This document shows, piece by piece, positions 22,566 to 28,017 of a stretch of 28,017 bases of DNA. Position 1 is the stretch's first letter. Each line of letters begins with the position of its first letter. Made by a program: the position numbers and the translations under genes. The stretch lies in assembly GCA_964511575.1 (NCBI GenBank), contig CAZEFM010000050.1:1-28017 (forward strand), read 5' to 3'. The notes beneath the pieces were generated by a model that saw nothing but the letters and a program-made list of their open reading frames with translations, had not been told where the DNA came from and searched no databases. Source of the DNA: CALKHT01 sp964511575. GTDB lineage: Bacteria > Planctomycetota > Phycisphaerae > Phycisphaerales > Phycisphaeraceae.

Positions 22566-23498
22566 TCACGCCGTTTCAGGCAAAAACGTCGGCATGCACA
22601 CGCCGCGCATCGGTTCGGACCGACCACGAACCTGACTGAAATGAATTTCGCAGTTGCGTGCCCCAAGTTTGTACATGGTTCGCACCAGGTCGGAACTGGT
22701 CACGGGCACGAGGAACATGGGCGATCGGCCACGATGCTGATCGAGTTCCGCGACCAGGAGCGCCGCAGCCGCCTGCTGCGTGCGCGCCACACCCGGACCG
22801 ACCATGTTGCACCCGGGATGCGCTGATGAGGCGAGCCAGCCCTGCATGCGGCCGTGCTCGTCCTCGCAGATCGTGACATGCCAGAATCCCGGTTCGTTGG
22901 CGATGAAGTAGCGGTAGTCCTTCTCGCGACGAATGCCGGCCATATCCATCTCAACCTCGGCCATCGGTGGCACATCCGCCATGGTCGCATCCCGAACGGT
23001 CAAGCCATGCATGATCTCGTTCAACAGATCGGACGGCACGACGAGCCCATCGCGCGGCACGGATACCATCATGTCCTGGTAAGCGGCTTGCGGTGTGAAC
23101 CCGGCGCGGGTGTAGAGCGAAAACGAGTCGAGATTCATCGCGCTGGAGACGAGGCGGAGCGGCAGTTGTTTCGCCTCGGCGAGGTCGATGATGCGGCTCA
23201 GCAGTCGGCGCGCCACGCCCTTGCCGAAGTGGTCGCGGTGGACGTTCATGATGCCCAGCGACATGTGCGTCTGGCGCGGATGGTAGAAGCAGGAGCCGAT
23301 GATGCTGCCGTTCTCCTCGGCGAGGACGGCGCAGTCGGGATCGAGCGCCTGGTAGACATCGAAGAACACGGCCGTGTCCGCCGGATCGTTGTCGAAGACG
23401 ACGGAGCGGCCGTTGCTGACGTACCAGTGGTTGGTCGATTCGTGGATGAGGCGCGCGATGGCCTGGCGATCGGCCGTGGTGCTGGCGCGAAGTTGCAA
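22566..23498 (-). CDS. GNAT-family N-acetyltransferase, probably two tandem domains
   Basis: The 310-residue protein has an N-terminal GNAT domain (~1-155, with AVLAEENGSIIGSCFYHP, HMSLGIMNVHRDHFGKGVAR holding the acetyl-CoA loop, NLDSFSLYTRAGF) and a second, more divergent GNAT-like half (~165-310, with LTVRDATMADVPPMAEVEMD opening, VGPGVARTQQAAAALLVAEL, and VRTMYKLGARNCEIHFSQV ending). Substrate unknown. The start is TTG with GGGGAGG 7 bases upstream (23506-23512); the first residues MQLRASTTADRQAIARLIHE look like a normal GNAT opening. It lies 42 bases downstream of the OsmC gene on the same strand and may be co-transcribed. Confidence 0.82.
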   Translation of the reverse strand: MQLRASTTADRQAIARLIHESTNHWYVSNGRSVVFDNDPADTAVFFDVYQALDPDCAVLAEENGSIIGSCFYHPRQTHMSLGIMNVHRDHFGKGVARRLLSRIIDLAEAKQLPLRLVSSAMNLDSFSLYTRAGFTPQAAYQDMMVSVPRDGLVVPSDLLNEIMHGLTVRDATMADVPPMAEVEMDMAGIRREKDYRYFIANEPGFWHVTICEDEHGRMQGWLASSAHPGCNMVGPGVARTQQAAAALLVAELDQHRGRSPMFLVPVTSSDLVRTMYKLGARNCEIHFSQVRGRSEPMRGVCMPTFLPETA

Positions 23499-23540
23499 AG
23501 CGGAACCTCCCCAGAGTTGGCTCGTGATGGAGCGTGTGGG

Positions 23541-23966
23541 TTATTCGAGTGTAGCGTCGAGAGTGATCTGGGCGGCCTTGAGGACCTTGGAGACGGGGCA
23601 GTTTTCCTTGGCGGTCTGTGCCTGCTGCTGGAAGGTGGCGTCGTCGATGTTGGGGATTCTGGCTTTGGTGACCAGGTCGATTCTGGTGATGGCGAAGCTT
23701 TCGCCGACCTTTTCGAGGTGGACGTTGGCGGTGGTGCGGACGTAGTCGGGGGTGAAGCCCGCGCGACCGAGCCCGGCGGACAGGGCCATGGAGAAGCAGC
23801 CGGCGTGGGCGGCGGCGATGAGTTCCTCGGGGTTGGTGCCCGGCTCATCCTCGAAGCGGGTTTTGAAGGAGTAGGCGGCATCCAGCGCGCCACTCTTACC
23901 CGAAACGTGACCGTTGCCTTCCTTGAGGCTGCCTTTCCACTCGGCGCTGGCGGTTCGCGTGGGCAT
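23541..23966 (-). CDS. OsmC/Ohr-family peroxiredoxin (organic hydroperoxide reductase)
   Basis: The 141-residue protein has TNPEELIAAAHAGCFSMALS (first catalytic Cys) and KENCPVSKVLKAAQITLDAT (second catalytic Cys), with GKSGALDAAYSFKTRFEDEP in the N-terminal beta part. This is the OsmC subgroup layout, with a reactive Cys pair that reduces organic hydroperoxides. ATG at 23966 was chosen with AGGAA 8 bases upstream; the frame runs on to 24083 without homology. It is divergent from the formylglycine-generating enzyme gene, 103 bases apart. A minus-strand TATACT at 24036-24041 is a possible -10. Confidence 0.92.
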   Translation of the reverse strand: MPTRTASAEWKGSLKEGNGHVSGKSGALDAAYSFKTRFEDEPGTNPEELIAAAHAGCFSMALSAGLGRAGFTPDYVRTTANVHLEKVGESFAITRIDLVTKARIPNIDDATFQQQAQTAKENCPVSKVLKAAQITLDATLE

Positions 23967-24035
23967 GATGCCGTTCCTTTCGTTGGATGGTTTGCAGATG
24001 CGTTCGGCTGCGTCAACCCCATCAGCCGCGGCACC

Positions 24036-24041
24036 AGTATA
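24036..24041 (-). promoter_or_regulatory. Candidate -10 element of the OsmC gene
   Basis: Minus-strand TATACT lies 70 bases before the OsmC start. No TTGACA-like -35 is seen at the expected distance. Confidence 0.35.
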
Positions 24042-24069
24042 GCGGGGGGTGTGCGGATATGATGTGGGG

Positions 24070-25209
24070 ATGCGGAAGATCAAAGCGATTCATGGCGGAC
24101 GTGGTCGCGACGTCGCGGCGGTCGCGTTGGGCGGCGTGGTGCGAGCGATGTTGTGGTGTGCTTGTGTGGTGGCGGTGCTGTCGGGGTGCGATGGAGGCGG
24201 GGGAGGTTCGGGGGATGTGGTTGGTGTATCGGGGGCGCAACCGCCTGCGGGTGAAGCGCCGCAGGGGATGGTTTGGGTGCCGGGCGGGGAGTTCTGGATG
24301 GGGGACGCGGCGGGATTGGGACGGCCGGATGAACGGCCGGCGCATCGGGTGCGGGTGGATGGGTTCTGGATGGATGCGACGCCGGTGACCAATGCGCAGT
24401 TTCGAGCATTTGTGGAGGCCACGGGATATGTGACCACTGCGGAGAAAGCACCGACGATGGAGGAGATCATGAAGATGGCGCCTCCCGGCGCGGCGCCACC
24501 CGATCCGGCGAGTCTGGTGCCAGCCTCGCTGGTGTTTTCGCGCGAGGGTGCGAGTCTGGAACTTGGGTTCCCCTCGTGGTGGCGTTGGGAGCCGGGCGCG
24601 AACTGGCGGCATCCCGCCGGTCCGGGCAGCACGATTGAGGGGAAGGATGATCATCCGGTGGTGCATGTGTCGTGGGACGATGCGCGGGCGTATGCGGCGT
24701 GGGCGGGCAAGCGTCTGCCGACGGAGGCGGAATGGGAGTTTGCCGCGCGCGGGGGGATGGATCGTCAGCCCTACGTCTGGGGGACGGAGCGGTTTCCGGA
24801 TGGCGCAGAAGCGCCCGCGAACATCTGGCAGGGCAGGTTTCCGCAGGAGCACACGGTGGCGGATGGGTTTGAGACGACGTCGCCTGTGAAGCACTTTCCG
24901 CCGAACGGGTATGGGTTGTACGACATGGCGGGGAATGTGTGGGAGTGGTGTGCGGACTGGTATCACGCGCAGTGGTACATGCTGGCGGCGCGTGAGGGGG
25001 TTCAGGTGAACCCGCGCGGTCCGATGCAGAGTTTTGACCCGCGTGAGCCGATGGTGCCGAAGCGGGTGATTCGCGGGGGATCGTATTTGTGCAGCGATGT
25101 GTACTGCACGGGATTCCGTCCGGCGGCGCGCATGCAGAGCACGCCGGACACGAGCACGGCCCATATCGGATTCAGGTGCGTGCGTTCGGCAGGGGCAGGG
25201 GGGAAGTAG
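24070..25209 (+). CDS. Formylglycine-generating enzyme (SUMF1-type), exported lipoprotein
   Basis: The enzyme converts a sulfatase active-site Cys or Ser to formylglycine. The 379-residue protein has an export signal with lipobox (RAMLWCACVVAVLSGC), then the FGE-sulfatase domain: MVWVPGGEFWMGD, FWMDATPVTNAQFRAFVEAT, HPVVHVSWDDARAYAAWAGK, RLPTEAEWEFAARGG, GLYDMAGNVWEWCADWY, RVIRGGSYLCSDVYC and GFRCV. Both active-site cysteines (about 341 and 346, in C-x4-C) are present, as in human SUMF1 and unlike many SUMF1-like paralogues. ATG 24070 was chosen; ATG 24145 is possible with a shorter signal. TATGAT at 24058-24063 is so close that a leaderless mRNA is conceivable. No sulfatase gene is in the window. 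Confidence 0.9.
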   Translation: MRKIKAIHGGRGRDVAAVALGGVVRAMLWCACVVAVLSGCDGGGGGSGDVVGVSGAQPPAGEAPQGMVWVPGGEFWMGDAAGLGRPDERPAHRVRVDGFWMDATPVTNAQFRAFVEATGYVTTAEKAPTMEEIMKMAPPGAAPPDPASLVPASLVFSREGASLELGFPSWWRWEPGANWRHPAGPGSTIEGKDDHPVVHVSWDDARAYAAWAGKRLPTEAEWEFAARGGMDRQPYVWGTERFPDGAEAPANIWQGRFPQEHTVADGFETTSPVKHFPPNGYGLYDMAGNVWEWCADWYHAQWYMLAAREGVQVNPRGPMQSFDPREPMVPKRVIRGGSYLCSDVYCTGFRPAARMQSTPDTSTAHIGFRCVRSAGAGGK

Positions 25210-25226
25210 GTGGGTGGTCCGGGATA

Positions 25227-25251
25227 GTCATCCCAGAGGGGGTGGGATGAC
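25227..25251 (+). terminator. Hairpin downstream of the formylglycine-generating enzyme gene
   Basis: GTCATCCCA (25227-25235) pairs perfectly with TGGGATGAC (25243-25251) around a 7-base G-rich loop, 17 bases after the stop. No T-run follows, so this may be a processing or weak stop site. Confidence 0.45.
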
Positions 25252-25274
25252 GTGGTGATCAGTTGGGCAGAGCG

Positions 25275-25303
25275 TTGACAATTGGTCGCCTCATTACTAT
25301 AAC
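25275..25303 (+). promoter_or_regulatory. Strong sigma-70 promoter of the RND efflux operon
   Basis: TTGACA (25275-25280), 17-base spacer, TATAAC (25298-25303): near consensus, and the best promoter in the window. Predicted transcript start is near 25310, giving a leader of about 130 bases before the GTG at 25438. Confidence 0.7.
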
Positions 25304-25315
25304 TGACCAGTCAGT
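25302..25315. promoter_or_regulatory. Candidate TetR/AcrR-type operator overlapping the RND promoter
   Basis: ACTGACCAGTCAGT is a perfect 6-base inverted repeat with a 2-base centre. It overlaps the last two bases of the -10 and the transcript start, an ideal place for repression. The regulator gene is not in this window; TetR/AcrR family proteins commonly control RND pumps. Confidence 0.55.
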
Positions 25316-25386
25316 CAACTAATGTAGCGGGGCCGATCGGGGGTGGGGGAGGACCCTTCATTCAGGATTTGGATTCGTAAGGTATT

Positions 25387-25420
25387 GCCCGTGCAGGTGT
25401 TCAATTGCGACGGGCTTTTT
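25387..25420 (+). promoter_or_regulatory. Terminator-like leader hairpin (possible attenuator) before the RND adaptor gene
   Basis: GCCCGTGCA (25387-25395) pairs with TGC-G-ACGGGC (25406-25415, one bulged G) around a 10-base loop, directly followed by TTTTT (25416-25420). It sits between the promoter and the GTG start, 17 bases before that codon, so the promoter transcript would have to read through it. Confidence 0.5.
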
Positions 25421-25437
25421 GTGGTGGAAGCATTCCT

Positions 25438-26697
25438 GTGGCAGAAGAAGCAAAGAACGACACGACCAGGCCGTCGCGGACACTGATTCACATTCTTCGT
25501 CGGGGTTTTGTGCTGCTGGTGCTTGCGGCGGTGCTCGGAGCGGCGATTTACTTTCTGCGGGAGGTGGATCACGGTCCTCAGCCGGAGCAGGCGCAGGGCG
25601 CGCCGATGCCGACGCCGGAGGTAACGGTGCTGCCGGTGGAGCGTGAATCGGTGACGATTCGCCCGCGGTTTCTGGGGCAGACCGAAGCGTTCCAGACGGT
25701 GGAGATCCGCGCTCGGGTGCGGGGCTTCCTGGAGGAGCAGGGCTTCGTGGAAGGGAAGCTGGTTGAGAAGGGCAGCTTGCTCTTCCGGATTGATCCGCGG
25801 TCGTATGAGGCGGAACTGGACGTCGCCAAAGCGGGGCTGGCGATGGCGGAGGCGCAGCTCGATCGGGCGCAGCGTCAACTCGCCAAGCATCAGGAACTGG
25901 TGGCACGGCAGGCGGGGACGCCTTACGAACTGGATGAGTGGCAGACACAGGTGGCGGTTGCCGCGGCGGACGTGCAGTTGCAGCGGGCGCGCGTTGCCCA
26001 GGCGGAACTGGATGTGGGCTACACGACGATCACCTCGCCCATCACGGGAATGATCGGCCGGGCGGTTAAGGATGTGGGCAGCTACGTTGACGATTCGAGC
26101 AACAGCCTGCTGGCGACGGTGCAGCAGGTGGACCCGATCTATGTGCGCTACAGCGTGAGCGAGCAGGATATTCTCGCCTGGCGCAAGGCGGTGGAAAGCG
26201 GCACGATCGTGGTGGAGAACCCCGAGCGCATCGAAGTGTCGCTGACGTTGGCGGATGGAACGCCTTATCCGCTTCGCGGTCATGTGGACTTCGTGGATGT
26301 GCAGATCAATCCATCGACGGGGACGGCGCTTGTGCGGGCGCAGTTCCCGAATCCTGAATCGCGGCTGCTGCCGGGGCAGTTCGTGCATGTGGAAATCGAG
26401 GGTGTACGCCGCCCGAGCGCGGTGCTGGTTCCTCAGGATGCGGTGATGCAGTCGCCCGCGGGTGCCGTTGTGTATGTGGTGTCGGCGAACGGCGAGGTGG
26501 AATCGCGCACGGTGCAATTGGGTGAATGGAGCGGCAACCGCTGGATCATTGAGAATGGTCTGGAGGCGGGCGACCGCGTGGTGCTGGACCATCTGCAGAA
26601 GCTGCGGCCGGGCATGGCGGTGCGGACGCATGTGCGTGCGGCGGGCCCGGCGACGGCATCGACGGAAATCGTCACGGATGTCCCGGCCATTCGCTGA
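25438..26697 (+). CDS. RND efflux periplasmic adaptor (membrane fusion protein, HlyD/AcrA type)
   Basis: The 419-residue adaptor has one N-terminal membrane anchor (~24-42, FVLLVLAAVLGAAIYFL), then a barrel-sandwich/lipoyl motif (TVEIRARVRGFLEEQGFVEG, GSLLFRIDPRSYEAELDVAK), an alpha-helical hairpin (LAMAEAQLDRAQRQLAKHQE, AAADVQLQRARVAQAELDVG), the second lipoyl half (YTTITSPITGMIGRAVKDVG) and beta-barrel/membrane-proximal parts (RAQFPNPESRLLPGQFVHVE, AVLVPQDAV, GLEAGDRVVLD). This is the AcrA/MexA plan. GTG at 25438 with GGAAG 7 bases upstream was chosen over an in-frame TTG at 25405 inside the terminator-like hairpin. The pump gene begins 32 bases after its stop. Confidence 0.92.
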   Translation: MAEEAKNDTTRPSRTLIHILRRGFVLLVLAAVLGAAIYFLREVDHGPQPEQAQGAPMPTPEVTVLPVERESVTIRPRFLGQTEAFQTVEIRARVRGFLEEQGFVEGKLVEKGSLLFRIDPRSYEAELDVAKAGLAMAEAQLDRAQRQLAKHQELVARQAGTPYELDEWQTQVAVAAADVQLQRARVAQAELDVGYTTITSPITGMIGRAVKDVGSYVDDSSNSLLATVQQVDPIYVRYSVSEQDILAWRKAVESGTIVVENPERIEVSLTLADGTPYPLRGHVDFVDVQINPSTGTALVRAQFPNPESRLLPGQFVHVEIEGVRRPSAVLVPQDAVMQSPAGAVVYVVSANGEVESRTVQLGEWSGNRWIIENGLEAGDRVVLDHLQKLRPGMAVRTHVRAAGPATASTEIVTDVPAIR

Positions 26698-26729
26698 GAC
26701 GTTCGGTCACGTCCTACATAGAGCAATCG

Positions 26730-28017
26730 ATGTTTGCGAAATTTTTCATTGACCGTCCGGTCTTTGCGTGTGTGGTATCACTGCTGATCCTGCTGGTGGG
26801 CGGGGTGGCGATGGTGGTGCTGCCGATCGACCGCTATCCGCAGATCACGCCGCCGACAGTTAAGATTTCGGCGACGTATCCCGGCGCAGACGCGGCGACG
26901 GTGGCGGAGTCGGTGGCTGCACCGATCGAGCAGGAACTCAGCGGCACGCGCAATCTCATCTACTTCAGTTCGCAGAGCGCCAACGATGGATCGCTGACGA
27001 TCACGGCGACGTTTGAAATCGGCACGGATCAGGATCTGGCTGCGGTGGAACTGCAGAACCGTCTGTCCGCTGCGGAGCCGCGTCTGCCTCAGGAGGTGGT
27101 GCGTCAGGGCATCACGGTGACGAAGGCGTCGTCGAACATTCTGGCGGTGGCGACGCTGCAATCGACATCGCCGCAGCATGACGATGTGTTTCTGAGCAAC
27201 TACGCGGTGATCAACCTGCTGGATGAGATTCGCCGTGTGGATGGCGTGGGTGATGCATCGGTGTTCGGAGCGCGGGATTATTCGATGCGGATCTGGATCG
27301 ATCCGGATCGGCTGGCGCTGAAGAATCTGACGGTGTCGGACGTGGCGGCGGCGATTCGCGAGCAGAACGCGGTGTTTCCCGCGGGCACGATCGGTCAGCG
27401 GCCGCTTGGCGAGGAAGTTGAACTGACGGTGCCGGTGCTGACGCGTGGGCGTTTGAGCACTGTGGAGGAATATGAGCAGGTGATCCTTCGCGCGCTGCCG
27501 GATGGCACGGTGGTGCGGTTGAAGGATGTGGGACGGGTGGAGCTTGGCTCGCAGAACTACAACATGGTGGGGCGGCTCAACGGTGAACCGACGGCGTTGA
27601 TTCTCGTCAACCTGCAGGTGGGCGCCAATGCGTTGAGCACGATCGATGGGGTGCGGCGGACGCTGGATGCGGCATCGGCGAACTTCCCCGCCGGGGTGAG
27701 CTATTCGATTTCATACGACACGACGGAGTTCATCACCGCCTCGGTGACGGAAGTGGTGCACACGCTGCTGGAAGCGGTGGTGCTGGTGCTGGTGGTGGTG
27801 TTCGTGTTTTTGCAGTCGTGGCGGGCGACGCTGATTCCGTTGCTGGCGGTGCCGGTGGCGATCGTGGGGACGTTTGCGGGGATGCTGGCGCTTGGGTTTT
27901 CGATCAACACGCTGACGCTGTTCGGCATGGTGCTGGCGATCGGCATCGTGGTGGACGACGCGATCGTGGTGGTCGAGAACGTCGAGCGCATCATGAACGA
28001 GGAACACCTCCCGCCGC
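26730..28017 (+). CDS. HAE-1 family RND efflux pump, N-terminal part (3' end outside window)
   Basis: The frame is open from ATG 26730 to the end of the window, giving 429 residues. It begins MFAKFFIDRPVFACVVSLLI (first membrane helix) with IDRYPQITPPTVKISATYPG, ETVAESV-like AATVAESVAAPIEQELSG, NRLSAAEPRLPQEVVRQGIT and the porter domain DASVFGARDYSMRIWIDPDR. The second hydrophobic block (about 335-425) includes VLVVVFVFLQSWRATLIPLL and GIVVDDAIVVVENVERIM, where the Asp-Asp pair is the proton-relay site of AcrB-type pumps. It would export drugs, bile-like compounds or lipids with the adaptor upstream and a TolC-like outer-membrane channel that is not in the window. No clear Shine-Dalgarno. Confidence 0.94.
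   Translation, partial: MFAKFFIDRPVFACVVSLLILLVGGVAMVVLPIDRYPQITPPTVKISATYPGADAATVAESVAAPIEQELSGTRNLIYFSSQSANDGSLTITATFEIGTDQDLAAVELQNRLSAAEPRLPQEVVRQGITVTKASSNILAVATLQSTSPQHDDVFLSNYAVINLLDEIRRVDGVGDASVFGARDYSMRIWIDPDRLALKNLTVSDVAAAIREQNAVFPAGTIGQRPLGEEVELTVPVLTRGRLSTVEEYEQVILRALPDGTVVRLKDVGRVELGSQNYNMVGRLNGEPTALILVNLQVGANALSTIDGVRRTLDAASANFPAGVSYSISYDTTEFITASVTEVVHTLLEAVVLVLVVVFVFLQSWRATLIPLLAVPVAIVGTFAGMLALGFSINTLTLFGMVLAIGIVVDDAIVVVENVERIMNEEHLPP

Noticed and set aside
24022..25164. 380-residue minus-strand frame opposite the formylglycine-generating enzyme
   Set aside because: No motifs, His/Arg/Pro-rich, and the plus strand carries all FGE motifs.
25315..26631. 438-residue minus-strand frame over the RND adaptor
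   Set aside because: Arg/His-rich antisense shadow; the plus strand encodes an unmistakable adaptor.

Overview
The window reads as chromosomal DNA of a planctomycete-like bacterium, most likely Planctomycetota near the Phycisphaerae; this is an inference. The grounds are high GC, three secreted proteins ending in a Pro-Glu-Pro (PEP-CTERM) sorting tail, a dockerin-type repeat pair, a FecR-LamG anti-sigma-like protein coupled to an ECF sigma factor, a prepilin-type protein of planctomycete style, and a secreted formylglycine-generating enzyme. Two runs of N (10 at 212-221, 100 at 18341-18440) show this is a scaffold, and each interrupts a gene. No tRNA, rRNA, CRISPR, transposase or prophage gene was seen.

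Layout. 1-500: 3' end of uvrA (+). 675-6121 (-): fliM, an ExbD/TolR-like protein, a small DUF4190-like membrane protein, a secreted clan CD/C25-like cysteine peptidase candidate, a Tat-exported TIM-barrel sugar isomerase, and an entericidin-like lipoprotein with its own terminator. 6533-9648 (+): an EboD-like 3-dehydroquinate-synthase homologue, a membrane-anchored DUF5329 protein, a 98-residue conserved-looking protein and an EboB-like TatD hydrolase, i.e. a reduced ebo-type locus. 9758-14952 (-): two PEP-CTERM proteins, then an ECF sigma factor translationally coupled to a FecR-LamG membrane protein. 15125-19775 (-): guaA, a prepilin-like protein, a third PEP-CTERM protein broken by the N gap, and a LacI-type regulator with a palindromic candidate operator inside its own promoter.

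19776-20641 holds 866 bases without a convincing gene, but it is dense in structure: a degenerate inverted element built from GCCAAG arms (a second copy lies at 522-652), five copies of GGTGACA, purine-rich and CATCACC-type simple repeats, and a strong minus-strand G-quadruplex motif just upstream of the next gene. 20642-22523 (+): a membrane-anchored unknown overlapping the true aroB. 22566-23966 (-): a two-domain GNAT protein and an OsmC peroxidase. 24070-25209 (+): a lipoprotein formylglycine-generating enzyme keeping both catalytic cysteines. 25275-28017 (+): an RND efflux operon (periplasmic adaptor plus the start of an HAE-1 pump) behind a near-consensus promoter, a TetR-type palindrome and a terminator-like leader hairpin.

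The genes fall into three themes: housekeeping (uvrA, guaA, aroB, fliM); cell-surface biology (PEP-CTERM proteins, ECF/FecR-LamG, LacI, formylglycine-generating enzyme), which in planctomycetes commonly goes with polysaccharide use; and stress or export (OsmC, RND pump). The parts that look least described are the reduced ebo-type locus, the leader of the RND operon, and the non-coding repeats.
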